A stretch of 64,000 nt of DNA from an uncultured Eubacteriales bacterium. Lineage in GTDB: Bacteria > Bacillota > Clostridia > Christensenellales > CAG-138. Both the position numbers and the translations under genes were made by a program. Below the pieces are notes generated by a model. It did no database searches, was not told the DNA's origin, and saw nothing but the letters and a program-made list of their open reading frames with translations. Positions 1 through 8,813 of the stretch are shown here, piece after piece (the first letter of the stretch is position 1; each line of letters begins with the position of its first letter). The DNA is taken from positions 54,869 through 118,868 of the forward strand of contig UQYI01000005.1 in assembly GCA_900545265.1 (NCBI GenBank), given 5' to 3'.

Positions 1-753
1 CACATAGGTGCCCTGGGACTGGGTCATGGTTTCAAAGGCATCGATGCCCTTGTTTACCGTGAAGGATGTCCCCAGGCGGAGCTTAACGAAGTTCTGGTGT
101 ATATACGGGAACTGATCGTTGCAGTACAGCAGGTATTTATGATATGTACCGTTTCCGATGATGGCGGGGGAGAATTTTTCACCGCCGTAAACCGGGTCAT
201 AGAAGGTGAAGGTCAGCTTCCTCTCCCCAATATCCTCCTGTACATAGTGAATATTGTCAAAGGTGAGCAGACCGGAGAAGAAGCTTCCCAGCCTTTTAAG
301 AACGGGAGTATTCAAATAAGCAAAAAGTGTCTGTCCGCCGCCGGTAGCGATTCGGCTCTTGTTGGCCATGACCGCATCCAGCCGGCAGATGGTATATCCC
401 TTGGATTCGTAGAGCTTGGTGAACTGATCCACATACTTGCGGACCTCATCGGAATCCTTCTCAGCGGTTCTTCCGATGGTGGCCACGGCGGATTTCTCCT
501 CCTCAGTAATCTCTCCTGCATCTACCAGACCGTTGAGATAGTCATTGTAGGTCACGCGGGTCAGATACCCGTACTTCTCCCACATGGTATACATGTAGGT
601 GATCTTCTGGTTGTTGGAGAGCTTTACATACTGCTCGTCCTCGGCAAAGATAAGGGTCTTATCCAGCACGAAGAACAGCAGGATGATGATGATACACATG
701 GCGACTACTACCGAGAACAGGCCCCGGAGCAGTCGTTTGAAAAAATACTTCAT
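1..753 (-). CDS. OppB-like peptide ABC transporter permease, N-terminal 251 codons (runs off window)
   Basis: Reading the minus strand from ATG at 753 gives an uninterrupted frame to base 1. It starts MKYFFKRLLRGLFSVVVAMC and continues into a hydrophobic stretch (residues about 12-31), as in the first membrane segment of the OppB/DppB permease family. After it comes a long extracytoplasmic region (residues about 35-250) rather than the usual immediate second helix. This large insertion is seen in some Clostridia homologues; the conserved EAA loop must lie beyond the window. The RBS is AAAAAGGGG about 9 nt before the ATG. It lies 95 nt downstream of the third binding-protein gene in the same direction, so it should encode the membrane channel serving these lipoproteins. 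Family is inferred from context and topology; the diagnostic C-terminal half is not visible. Confidence 0.75.
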   Translation of the reverse strand, partial: MKYFFKRLLRGLFSVVVAMCIIIILLFFVLDKTLIFAEDEQYVKLSNNQKITYMYTMWEKYGYLTRVTYNDYLNGLVDAGEITEEEKSAVATIGRTAEKDSDEVRKYVDQFTKLYESKGYTICRLDAVMANKSRIATGGGQTLFAYLNTPVLKRLGSFFSGLLTFDNIHYVQEDIGERKLTFTFYDPVYGGEKFSPAIIGNGTYHKYLLYCNDQFPYIHQNFVKLRLGTSFTVNKGIDAFETMTQSQGTYV

Positions 754-776
754 AGCGCGAACCCCTTTTTGTATGA

Positions 777-832
777 CCGAATGGAGGGAGCGCTCCCTCC
801 ATTCGGCTTGTGCGGCTTACGTTGCCGTAAGC
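777..832 (-). other. Perfect 30-bp palindrome plus second hairpin between binding-protein and permease genes
   Basis: Bases 777-806 form a perfect 30-bp inverted repeat (CCGAATGGAGGGAGC followed by its complement). Bases 815-832 form a second hairpin (GCTTACG / CGTAAGC). Neither is followed by a good U-run on the minus strand. They look like RNA stability or processing stems that would keep the abundant binding-protein transcript separate from the less abundant permease transcript, as known for other peptide-permease operons. The role is inferred. Confidence 0.6.
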
Positions 833-848
833 TGGAGACCGGTAATTC

Positions 849-3071
849 TTACCAAAGACCCATCCGGGGAGTCAGCCAACCATCGCCGTAAGGCTGGATG
901 CCGTTGAGGTAGCAGATGGGATCGCCGTGATCGGAACCGATGCAGCCCAAACCGCCCATATCGGCATTGTGCTCGGAACCGTTGTTGGTGTTATTGAACA
1001 CATTCTGGAACTCGGTAACGTTGTTGAGCACCAGCGTATCAAAGCGCACGAGACCGTCGAAAGCGGATTCGATGCAGGTCTTGAGCACGTAAGCCTGGTT
1101 CTGGCCCACTTCATTGTAGGCGGGATAGGGGTAGTCCATGACGATGGGGTTCTCCTTGGAGACCTCGATACCCAGGGTCTTGAGCTCCTCAATGGCCAGC
1201 TGCAGTTCAGCCTTGGCCATATCCACATTGTACCAGGCATCCCAGCCATCGGTGGACAGGTTCTTCTCATCCCATACCTTAACGCCTACGTTGTCGGCGT
1301 CCAGCTGAGCCTGTACGATAGCGCCGTACCAGGTGCCGGCAGGGAAGGTGGTGGCAGTGCCGTTGATGTCGATGGTCACATCCTCATCCAGCTTTACATA
1401 GGTGCCGGGGGTGAGGGTGTTACGCACACTCATCATGGCCAGATCCTCGCCCACGTTCTGGGCCAGGTAAGCGCCGCGGCTGATGGCATGGCCGATAGCA
1501 CGGCGAAAATGTGCATTCTGCAGAGCAGCGCAGCTGACGGCCTTTTCGGCGTCAGTCTTCTGAGAGGGAGCAGCGCCATCCGCCATGTTGGCGTAGGTCT
1601 GGCGATGCAGGTTGAACCAGAACAGGAAGGTAATCCGGCCTACGTCGCCAACATAAGCGTACTTGTCAAAGTCACCCTTCTGCTTGGCCAGCTCCAAACG
1701 CTGGGTGTTCAGACCCAGTGTCATGGTGACGCCGTTGATGAAGTCATCATAGGTACGGCTCACGTCGCTGCTGTCGCTGAAAACATACTTAACGCCCTTG
1801 AGAGTAGCGTTGGCAGCGTTCCAGTAATTTTCGTTGAGCACGTAGGTGATGGAGTTCTTCTCCGTCATGTTGGTGCAGAGGAACTGGCCGCTGATGGCAA
1901 TATGGTTCTGATCGGTACCGTAGAGATAGGTGGGCTGGGCCTGAGCCTCAGCAAACTCGGCCTGGCCGAATGCTCCGCCCTGGGAGAGGAAGTAGCTCCG
2001 GCACAAAGGCAGGAATGCATGCTTCTGGAGCAGGCTGATAAAGTAGGTGGCAGGCTCCTTCAGGGTGTACTGGAGGGTCAGATCATCCACGGCCTTTACA
2101 CCAACGGTGCTGAAATCGGTGGTCTCACCGGTGAGGTACTCGGTCATACCGGCAATGAAGTTGTTCAGGTCGTAGCAATCCTGCAGGTCGGCCTGATGCT
2201 GTGCGGCAGCCACCCAGTCATCGGCGGTGACATCCGCTATCTTGCGGCCCTGAGAATCGACCCAGATCTGGCCGGGGCGGATCTTGATGGTGTAAACGGT
2301 GCCATCCTCGGAGATCTCATAGCTTTCGGCCATACGGGGTTGCATGACGCCCTCTGCATCATAAGCAAAGAGGTAGTCGAAGGTGGGCCCGATAATGCCG
2401 GCATCGGTGTTGGTGGATGCAGCAAAGATATCCCAGGTAGTAGGGTTATCCACGAAGGTAGAGGTGTAGGTATCCTGGAAAGTGTAACCCTTCTCGGTGA
2501 GATACTCCACGGCCTTCTGGATGTAGGTGCCGGTGCCCATGAGCTCATTTCTCAGATCACGGAGGTGATTCTGATCCTCACCGAGAATGATCTCGTTGGT
2601 GATGATCATCTGAGACATATCGCTCATATCGCCGCGCCAGGGAGCGTAACCGCCGGAGCAGTATACGATACGGCTCATCTGATAGCCTGCAATGCCGCCA
2701 TACATGGGGGTGGCAACGCCGCTCTCCAGTACCTTTGCTTCTGCTACTGCCAGCAGCGCATAGCGCTCGGAAACGCTGGAAGCTTCGGTAGCCTTCTGAT
2801 AATCGGCGTAGAACTCGCCCAGGTTGGCCATATAGATATCCTCGTCGTTGTCATAAACGGCAAAGGTCTTCTCTTCCTCGGCGGGGATGTCGGTTCCGGC
2901 GGGCTCATCTGCGGTGGCGGGAGTGTCGGTTCCGGTTGCGGGGGTCTTGTCGTTTTCGCTGGTTCCGTTGGCCGCAGTGTTTTCTGCGCCCTTGGAGCAA
3001 GCTGCAGTTCCGAGAATCATCATCACTGCCAGCAGCAGCGCCACGATTCCCTTGGTCCATCTTACCTTCAT
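849..3071 (-). CDS. Peptide ABC transporter substrate-binding lipoprotein (SBP_bac_5 family), paralogue 1
   Basis: 740 residues. N-terminus MKVRWTKGIVALLLAVMMIL leads to lipobox GTAAC with Cys25 as the lipidation site, then a Thr/Glu/Asp-rich linker (about 26-70) and a large family-5 extracellular solute-binding body. It is longer than OppA/DppA (about 540 residues) because of an added N-terminal domain starting near AVYDNDEDIYMANLGEFY, shared with both neighbouring paralogues. RBS is AAAGGGACTC before the ATG. It is the third gene of a four-gene operon (two paralogues upstream, permease downstream) and presumably captures peptides or another bulky ligand outside the membrane. Ligand cannot be deduced. 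Protein similarity to the other two is high over the whole length, but its first 90 codons lack the near-identity shared by paralogues 2 and 3. Confidence 0.9.
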   Translation of the reverse strand: MKVRWTKGIVALLLAVMMILGTAACSKGAENTAANGTSENDKTPATGTDTPATADEPAGTDIPAEEEKTFAVYDNDEDIYMANLGEFYADYQKATEASSVSERYALLAVAEAKVLESGVATPMYGGIAGYQMSRIVYCSGGYAPWRGDMSDMSQMIITNEIILGEDQNHLRDLRNELMGTGTYIQKAVEYLTEKGYTFQDTYTSTFVDNPTTWDIFAASTNTDAGIIGPTFDYLFAYDAEGVMQPRMAESYEISEDGTVYTIKIRPGQIWVDSQGRKIADVTADDWVAAAQHQADLQDCYDLNNFIAGMTEYLTGETTDFSTVGVKAVDDLTLQYTLKEPATYFISLLQKHAFLPLCRSYFLSQGGAFGQAEFAEAQAQPTYLYGTDQNHIAISGQFLCTNMTEKNSITYVLNENYWNAANATLKGVKYVFSDSSDVSRTYDDFINGVTMTLGLNTQRLELAKQKGDFDKYAYVGDVGRITFLFWFNLHRQTYANMADGAAPSQKTDAEKAVSCAALQNAHFRRAIGHAISRGAYLAQNVGEDLAMMSVRNTLTPGTYVKLDEDVTIDINGTATTFPAGTWYGAIVQAQLDADNVGVKVWDEKNLSTDGWDAWYNVDMAKAELQLAIEELKTLGIEVSKENPIVMDYPYPAYNEVGQNQAYVLKTCIESAFDGLVRFDTLVLNNVTEFQNVFNNTNNGSEHNADMGGLGCIGSDHGDPICYLNGIQPYGDGWLTPRMGLW

Positions 3072-3105
3072 GTGTGAGTCCCTTTCTTTTTTCTCTATTT
3101 CAGCC

Positions 3106-3127
3106 CACCGGGGATGGCTCCCCGGTG
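3106..3127 (-). other. Intercistronic hairpin between binding-protein genes 2 and 1
   Basis: CACCGGGG / CCCCGGTG with a 6-nt loop lies in the 104-nt gap between the two genes. No U-run follows in the direction of transcription, so it is more likely an mRNA stability element than a terminator. Similar stems occur in the other gaps of this operon (ACGGCT-TACG-AGCCGT at 5422-5437; GAACGGC / GCCGTTC at 7729-7748). Confidence 0.5.
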
Positions 3128-3175
3128 AGCATGAAAACTGCTTTAGCTTTTAGCGCCAAAAGCCTGCGCTGTTTC

Positions 3176-5392
3176 TTACCACAGCCCCAGCTTCTGGGTC
3201 AGCCTGCCGTCGCCGTAGGGCAGGAGGCCATCCAGATAGCAGATGGGATCGCCGTGGTCGGAACCGATGCAGCCCAGACCGCCCATGTCGGTGTTGTGCT
3301 CGGAACCGTTGTTGGTGTTGTTCTGTACGTTGAGGAACTCGGTCACGTTGTTCAGGGGCAGGGCATCAAACCGCACAAGGCCGTCAAAGGCGGATTCGAT
3401 GCAGGTCTTGAGCACGTAGCACTGGTTCTGGCCTACCTCGTTGTAGGAGGGGTAGGGGTAATCCATAACGATGGGGTTCTCCTTGGAAACCTCATAGCCG
3501 GCTGCCTTTAACTCTTCAATGGCGATCTGCAGCTCTTCCATGGCCTTCGCGGGATTGTACCAGGCATCCCAACCGTCGTTGGTCAGGTTCTCGGCATCCC
3601 AGATCTGCAGGCCGAAGTTGTCGGCGTCCAGCTGGGCCTGTACGATAGCGCCGTACCAGGTCCCCTTGGGGAAGGTGGTGGCGGTGCCGTTGATATCGAT
3701 GGTCACATCCTCCTCCAGGCTCACATAGGTACCGGGAGTGATGGAGTTACGCACACTCTGGAGAGACAAATCCTCACCCACATTCTGGCTTACATATGCA
3801 CCCCGGTCAATAGCATGGCCGATGGCCAGGCGGAAGTGCTTGTTCTGCAAAGCAGCGCAGCTGAGCGCCTTTTCCGCATCGGTCTTCCGAGAGGGAGCAG
3901 CGCCATCCGCCATGTTGGCGTAGGTCTGGCGGTGAATATTGAACCAGAACAGGAAGGTGATCCGGCCTACATCGTTGACAAAGGCATACTTTTCAAAATC
4001 GCCCTTCTTCTTGGCCAGTTCCAAACGCTGACTGTTCAGATACATGGAGACTACAGTGCCGTTCATGAAATCGTCATAGGAACGGGATACATCACTGCTA
4101 TCACTGAAGGTCAGCTTTACAGCCTTCAGATTGGCATTGGAAGCATTCCAGTAGTTCTCGTTAAGCACATAGGTAACGGAATTCTTTTCCGTCATGTTGA
4201 TGCAGAGGAACTGACCGCAGACAGCAACATGGTTCTGGTCGATACCGTACTGGTAGGAGGGTTTGGACTGAGCTTCGGAGAAGGCATCCAGACCGAAAGC
4301 GCCGCCCTGAGAAACAAAGTAACTCCGGCACAGAGGCAGGAACCCAGTCTTCTGGAGCAGACTCATAAAGTAAGTGGCCGGCTCCTTCAGGGTGTACTGG
4401 AGAGTCAGATCATCCAGTGCCTTTACGCCTACGGTGGAGAAATCGGTGGTCTCGCCGGTAACATAGGCGGTCATCCCTTCGATGTAATTGTTCAGGTCGT
4501 AGCAATCCTGCAGGTCGGCCTGGTGCTGGGCGGCCGCCACCCAGTCGTCGGCGGTAACATCTGCAACCTTGCGACCCTGAGAATCCACCCAGATCTGGCC
4601 GGGGCGGATCTTCAAGGTGTAAACCTTGCCGTCCTCGGAGATCTCGCAGCTTTCAGCCAGATGGGGCTGAAGCACACCTTCTGCATCATAGGCATACAGA
4701 TAATCCAGTGTGGGGCTGATTATGCCGGAATCATTAGAGGTGGAAGCGGCAAAGATATCCCAGGTGGTAGGGTTATCTACAAAAGTAGAGGTGTAGGTGT
4801 CCCGGAAGGTATATCCCTTCTCGGTAAGGTATTCTACAGCCTTGGTCATGTAAGTGCCAGTACCCACCAGCTCGGTGCGGAGCTCTTTCAGGTGTTTATA
4901 ATCTTCCGCAGTGATGATCTCATTGGTGATTACATACTGGGTCAAATCCGACATGGTGCCGCGCCAGCCGGCATATCCGCCGGAGCAGTATACGATACGG
5001 CTCATGTTATAACCGGCCGTGCCGCCATACATGGGGGTGCCTACGCCGCTTTCGATGGCCTTGGCTTCTGCCACGGCCAGCAGGGCATAGCGCTGGGAAA
5101 CATTCTCCGCAGTGGTGGTGGCCGCCTGGAAGGCTTCATAGAATTCGCCCAGGTTGGCCATGTAGATGTCCTCGTCGTTGTCATACACGGCGAAGGGCTT
5201 CTCCTCTGCGGGAGCATCGGTGGTTTCGGGGGTAGTTCCGTCGGGGGTGGTCTTGTTGGCTTCGGTGGTGGTCTGCTTGTCGTTGTCAGCCTTTACCGTG
5301 GGTTCAGCGCCCTTGATGCAGGCTGCGGTTCCGAGAATCATTATCACGGCCAGAAGCAGTGCAGCAATTCTCTTGGTCCATCTTTCCTTCAT
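3176..5392 (-). CDS. Peptide ABC transporter substrate-binding lipoprotein (SBP_bac_5 family), paralogue 2
   Basis: 738 residues with signal MKERWTKRIAALLLAVIMIL, lipobox GTAAC (Cys25) and a Thr-rich linker, followed by the same extended solute-binding body as its neighbours. The C-terminal block around NNTNNGSEHNTDMGGLG is nearly the same as in paralogue 1, so the body groups with paralogue 1. Its first roughly 85 codons are instead almost identical at DNA level to those of paralogue 3, including the upstream untranslated stretch. RBS AAAGGGGAACAA precedes the ATG. It is the middle binding-protein gene of the operon. The retained second and third copies suggest ligand diversification, but specificity is unknown. 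Confidence 0.9.
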   Translation of the reverse strand: MKERWTKRIAALLLAVIMILGTAACIKGAEPTVKADNDKQTTTEANKTTPDGTTPETTDAPAEEKPFAVYDNDEDIYMANLGEFYEAFQAATTTAENVSQRYALLAVAEAKAIESGVGTPMYGGTAGYNMSRIVYCSGGYAGWRGTMSDLTQYVITNEIITAEDYKHLKELRTELVGTGTYMTKAVEYLTEKGYTFRDTYTSTFVDNPTTWDIFAASTSNDSGIISPTLDYLYAYDAEGVLQPHLAESCEISEDGKVYTLKIRPGQIWVDSQGRKVADVTADDWVAAAQHQADLQDCYDLNNYIEGMTAYVTGETTDFSTVGVKALDDLTLQYTLKEPATYFMSLLQKTGFLPLCRSYFVSQGGAFGLDAFSEAQSKPSYQYGIDQNHVAVCGQFLCINMTEKNSVTYVLNENYWNASNANLKAVKLTFSDSSDVSRSYDDFMNGTVVSMYLNSQRLELAKKKGDFEKYAFVNDVGRITFLFWFNIHRQTYANMADGAAPSRKTDAEKALSCAALQNKHFRLAIGHAIDRGAYVSQNVGEDLSLQSVRNSITPGTYVSLEEDVTIDINGTATTFPKGTWYGAIVQAQLDADNFGLQIWDAENLTNDGWDAWYNPAKAMEELQIAIEELKAAGYEVSKENPIVMDYPYPSYNEVGQNQCYVLKTCIESAFDGLVRFDALPLNNVTEFLNVQNNTNNGSEHNTDMGGLGCIGSDHGDPICYLDGLLPYGDGRLTQKLGLW

Positions 5393-5487
5393 GTTTGTTC
5401 CCCTTTCTTTGTGTTACTTGAACGGCTTACGAGCCGTACGAACCGGAGGAGGCCCTGTTCAGGCTTCCGCCCGGCAATCCCTTGTTC

Positions 5488-7701
5488 TTACCACAGCCCC
5501 AGGTAGGGAGTCAGCCAGCCGTCCCCGTGGGGAAGCAGCCCTTCCATATAGCAGATGGGGTCACCGTGGTCGGAGCCAAGCGCCCCGGCGCCGCCCATAT
5601 CCGTGTTCACCTCTGCGCCGCACTTGGTGTTCAGCGCCACGTTCATCATCTCCGTAACGTTGTTCAGGGGGATCAAATCGCAGCGTACCAGGCCGTCAAA
5701 AGCGTTTTCGATGTTCGTTTTCATCACATACGCTTTATTCTTGCCGATTTCATTGTACTCCGTGTAGGGGTAGTCGATTATGACGGGCGTCTCCTTGGTG
5801 ACTTCATAGCCCAGGGTTTTAAGCTCCTCAACAGCCAGCCGGAGCTCCTCCTTGGCCTTCTCCACATTGAGCCAGGCGTCCCAGCCGTCCGTAGTCTTCT
5901 TTTCGGCATCCCAGACCTGTATGTCCATGCCATCGGCATCCAGCTGGGCCTGTACGATGGCGCCGTACCAGGTATCCTTGGGGAAGGTGGTGGGGGTGCC
6001 GTTGATATCCATGGTGATATCCTCCAGGAGCTTTACATAGGTGCCGGGAGTCAGCGTGTTACGGATGCTCAGGGGAGCAAGCTCCTCGCCTGCGCTCTGG
6101 GCAATATTTCTTTCCCGGTCTATGGCATGGCCAATGGCCAGACGGAAGTGCCGGTTCTGCATGGCGGCGCAGCTAAGGGCCTTCTCGGCGTCGGTCTTCC
6201 GGGAGGGGGCGGCACCATCCGCCATGTTGGCGTAGGTCTGCCGGTGCAGGTTGAACCAGAGAAGGGAGCTGATCTGCCCCACATCCCCGATATAGGCGTA
6301 CTTTTGAAAATCTCCCTTCTGCTTGGCCAGCTCCATGCGCTGTTCGTTCATGCCAAAGCTCATTACGTTCCCCTGCATGAAGTCGTAATAGGCCCGGCTT
6401 ACGTCAAAGTCATCGTTGTAAAGGAAGCTGACCTTCTTCAAATTGGCGTTGGCGGCGTTCCAGTAGTTCTCGTTCAGCACATAGGTAACGGAGTTCTTTT
6501 CCGTCATGTTGGTGCAGAGGAACTGTCCGCAGATGGCGATGTGGTTCTGGTCGATGCCGTACTGATAGGTCTCCTTGGCCCGTGCATCTGCAAACTCCGT
6601 CAGCCCGAAGGCGCCGCCCTGGGAGAGGAAGTAGCTCCGGCACAGGGGCACGAAGGCGTTGGTCTGGAACAGGCTCATAAAGTAGGGAGCTTTCTCCTTC
6701 AGGGTATACTGGAGGGTCAGCTCGTCCAGGGCCTTTACGCCTACCTGGCCAAAATCGGTGATCTCGCCGGAAGCATAATCGACCATGCCCAGAATGTAGT
6801 TGTTCATGGTGTAGCTGTTCTGCATATCGGCCTGGTGCTGGGCGGCGGCCACCCAGTCGTCGGCGGTGACGTCCGCTACCTTGCGGCCCTGAGAATCGAC
6901 CCAGATCTGGCCGGGGCGGATCTTCAGGGTGAATACCCTGCCGCCCTCGCTCATCTGGCAGCTTTCCGCCAGATGGGGCTGCATGGTGCCTTCTGCATCG
7001 TAGGCAAAGGGATAATCATAGGTAGGATCGATGATCCGCACCTCGTTGGCGCTGGAAACGGCAAAAATATCCCAGGAGGTTGGCGTAACGGAGAAGGTGT
7101 TCTGGAAGGTATCCCGGAAGGTGTAGCCCTTCTCGGTAAGATACTCTATGGCCGTGGCCATATAGGTGCCGGTGCCGGCCAGCTCCTTCTGCAGCTCCAC
7201 CAGGTGGTTATAATCCTCCGTCAGGATAATCTCGTTGGTGATCACGTACTGGCTCAGATCCGACATGGTGCCTCTCCAGGGAGCGTATCCGCCGGAGCCG
7301 TACACGATACGGCTCATGTAATAGATGGCGTTGCCGCCGGAGAAGGGCATCCCTACGCCTGACTCAAGCATCTTTGCTTCTGCTACGGCCAGCAGGGCGT
7401 AGCGCTGGGAAACGTTCTCCGCAGCCAGGGCCTGCTGGAGGAATTCATAGAATTCGCCCAGGTTGGCCATGTAGATGTCCTCGTCGTTGTCATACACGGC
7501 GAAGGGCTTCTCCTCTGCGGGAGCATCGGTGGTTTCGGGGGTAGTTCCGTCGGGGGTGGTCTTGTTGGCTTCGGTGGTGGTCTGCTTGTCGTTGTCAGCC
7601 TTTACCGTGGGTTCAGCGCCCTTGATGCAGGCTGCGGTTCCGAGAATCATTATCACGGCCAGAAGCAGTGCAGCAATTCTCTTGATCCATCTTTCCTTCA
7701 T
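5488..7701 (-). CDS. Peptide ABC transporter substrate-binding lipoprotein (SBP_bac_5 family), paralogue 3
   Basis: 737 residues, promoter-proximal copy. Signal MKERWIKRIAALLLAVIMIL, lipobox GTAAC (Cys25), Thr-rich linker, then the family-5 binding body. It is the most divergent of the three in the C-terminal part (a KCGAEVNTDMGGAGALG block replaces NNGSEHNTDMGGLGCIG), which suggests a different ligand or partner surface. RBS GAAAGGGGAGC lies 4-5 nt from the ATG. Transcription would come from the promoter at 8254-8282 through a leader of about 545 nt. The three copies and the permease sit in one direction with gaps of 95-104 nt. Confidence 0.9.
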   Translation of the reverse strand: MKERWIKRIAALLLAVIMILGTAACIKGAEPTVKADNDKQTTTEANKTTPDGTTPETTDAPAEEKPFAVYDNDEDIYMANLGEFYEFLQQALAAENVSQRYALLAVAEAKMLESGVGMPFSGGNAIYYMSRIVYGSGGYAPWRGTMSDLSQYVITNEIILTEDYNHLVELQKELAGTGTYMATAIEYLTEKGYTFRDTFQNTFSVTPTSWDIFAVSSANEVRIIDPTYDYPFAYDAEGTMQPHLAESCQMSEGGRVFTLKIRPGQIWVDSQGRKVADVTADDWVAAAQHQADMQNSYTMNNYILGMVDYASGEITDFGQVGVKALDELTLQYTLKEKAPYFMSLFQTNAFVPLCRSYFLSQGGAFGLTEFADARAKETYQYGIDQNHIAICGQFLCTNMTEKNSVTYVLNENYWNAANANLKKVSFLYNDDFDVSRAYYDFMQGNVMSFGMNEQRMELAKQKGDFQKYAYIGDVGQISSLLWFNLHRQTYANMADGAAPSRKTDAEKALSCAAMQNRHFRLAIGHAIDRERNIAQSAGEELAPLSIRNTLTPGTYVKLLEDITMDINGTPTTFPKDTWYGAIVQAQLDADGMDIQVWDAEKKTTDGWDAWLNVEKAKEELRLAVEELKTLGYEVTKETPVIIDYPYTEYNEIGKNKAYVMKTNIENAFDGLVRCDLIPLNNVTEMMNVALNTKCGAEVNTDMGGAGALGSDHGDPICYMEGLLPHGDGWLTPYLGLW

Positions 7702-7849
7702 ACTTGCTCCCCTTTCATTGTGTTACTTGAACGGCTTACGGGCCGTTCGAACCAAATCATCATTCCATGAGGGACTTGCCTTTGGTGACCCCGATGCGTC
7801 CGGTTCCTCCCTCCAGGCGCTCGCTTGCTCTGTGTATATTTGCTTATAT

Positions 7850-7927
7850 AAAAAATCCGGGGCAATCGCTGCCATAGTATCGGCGTGTCAGCACATGCCG
7901 CTGCTATTGTTGAGGCGGTTACCCCGG
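7850..7927 (-). terminator. Terminator-like stem in the leader of the binding-protein operon (candidate attenuator)
   Basis: On the minus strand CCGGGGTAA (7927-7919) can pair with TTGCCCCGG (7865-7857) and is followed at once by ATTTTTTAT. The 53-nt loop holds a weaker internal hairpin. The 5' arm overlaps the last codons of the 50-codon ORF at 7888-8040, so translation could affect folding. Position between promoter and first structural gene suggests conditional termination. Long loop lowers confidence. Confidence 0.5.
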
Positions 7928-8040
7928 CTCTTTATGCCGTAGGAACAGCTGTTCCCGTCTAAGTGCATACTCTGCTTCAGGCCGCAGAAGGGCATACAGA
8001 TACCGGAAATGTAAGGGATCCATATCCGTTGTCTTTTCAT
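7888..8040 (-). CDS. Small ORF in the leader of the binding-protein operon (50 aa, Cys-containing, function unknown)
   Basis: ATG at 8040 is preceded by AGGAGG with a 7-nt spacer, among the best ribosome binding sites in the window. The frame runs 50 codons to TGA at 7888. The peptide begins MKRQRIWIPYISGICMPFCG and ends NNSSGMC; it contains four cysteines and no membrane segment. It lies wholly inside the 5' leader of the ABC operon and its end overlaps the 5' arm of a terminator-like stem. It could be a regulatory leader peptide or a small secreted or metal-binding peptide. I do not recognise the family. Coding status rests on the RBS and position only. Confidence 0.4.
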   Translation of the reverse strand: MKRQRIWIPYISGICMPFCGLKQSMHLDGNSCSYGIKSRGNRLNNSSGMC

Positions 8041-8253
8041 GCCGTAGCCTCCTGCTTTGGATGGGAGCCGCCAGGGCCGCCCGTACCTGTGGAAAAGGTC
8101 TTGCCGAGAATGCGTTTATCAGCGAACAATAATTCCGCCGGCTGTGAGTCAGCCGAACGGACTGTATACTTTTGCGAAATAAGATGTAAAAGATGGTATT
8201 TCTTATATAAATACCCTTCTTTTGTATACCCTCACTCCGTATACTTGAGATTT

Positions 8254-8282
8254 ATATTATACCGTAGGCGGGTATTTGTCAA
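8254..8282 (-). promoter_or_regulatory. Sigma-A promoter of the binding-protein operon
   Basis: Minus strand TTGACA (8282-8277), 17-nt spacer, TAATAT (8259-8254): near-consensus. Predicted start near 8247 gives a leader of about 545 nt before the ATG at 7701, unusually long. This is the only strong promoter seen upstream of the three binding-protein genes. Confidence 0.8.
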
Positions 8283-8423
8283 CAAGAATCAACGTTTTTG
8301 TGAAAAAAATGTAGATGGTTCTTACAAAGAATTAGTTTTCAGCGGTTTTTGCTTTTCGTCCATAAATCCTACCAAAACAGTATGCTTTTAAGAAAAGGCT
8401 CGGAATGTCACGGTAAAAAAGTG

Positions 8424-8457
8424 GCAAAATTATGTTATTTCTAATTTTGCATTTTTT
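8424..8457. terminator. Symmetric AT-rich hairpin with U-runs on both sides
   Basis: GCAAAATTA / TAATTTTGC (8424-8432, 8442-8450) followed by ATTTTTT on the plus strand and by CACTTTTTTACC on the minus strand. It could back up the terminator behind tRNA-Asn; no plus-strand gene precedes it. Confidence 0.4.
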
Positions 8458-8607
8458 CGAGCAAACGTGTTTGTCTATACCGGCCTTGTATAAAGATTCA
8501 CTGATAGGGCCATTGTTTCTGCACATACCATTGCTCAGACCGATAAAACCGTGCAGCGATGGCTGAGGGGTACCCCCAAGCCGGTCCGCCTGCCTGCGGA
8601 GATATAC

Positions 8608-8640
8608 AAAAAAATCCGAAGTCATTCGGCTTCGGATTTC
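8608..8640 (-). terminator. Intrinsic terminator of the tRNA-Asn transcript
   Basis: Minus strand AATCCGAAG / CTTCGGATT stem with a short loop followed by TTTTTTTG, immediately downstream of the tRNA 3' end. Confidence 0.85.
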
Positions 8641-8715
8641 TGGCTCCCCAGGTAGGACTCGAACCTACAACAACCCGGTTAACAGCCGGGTGCTCTGCCA
8701 TTGAGCTACTGAGGA
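8641..8715 (-). tRNA. tRNA-Asn (anticodon GTT), CCA encoded
   Basis: The minus strand folds as a complete cloverleaf: acceptor TCCTCAG pairing with CTGGGGA, D-loop with AGCTCAATGG, anticodon loop CTGTTAAC (anticodon GTT), T-arm GTTCGAGTC, discriminator G and genomic CCA. It decodes AAC/AAU. It is a single isolated tRNA followed by its own terminator. Confidence 0.97.
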
Positions 8716-8813
8716 TCACTTGCTGCATAGAGTATTATAGCTACATGGAAGCCAAAATGCAATAGGCAATTTGAAAAATATCCAACTTTTTTTGCGCTGT
8801 TTTTTCGGATCGC

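Noticed and set aside
927..3077. 716-codon open frame antisense to binding-protein gene 1 (similar long antisense frames at 5482-7362, 20634-22664, 38017-39729 and 43978-46065)
   Set aside because: Each lies opposite a well-supported gene, lacks an RBS and gives low-complexity protein of the kind produced by GC-rich third positions.
7888..8160. Resemblance of GAGCCGGGG and AAAGCAGGAGGCTACGGC in the leader to c-di-AMP or c-di-GMP riboswitch pieces
   Set aside because: Only short matches; the rest of the conserved cores could not be found, so no riboswitch class is called.
8480..8652. Possible plus-strand gene end reading TVQRWLRGTPKPVRLPAEIY, HTH-like
   Set aside because: No ATG start or RBS, and it runs into the tRNA-Asn terminator and tRNA; at best a decayed fragment.
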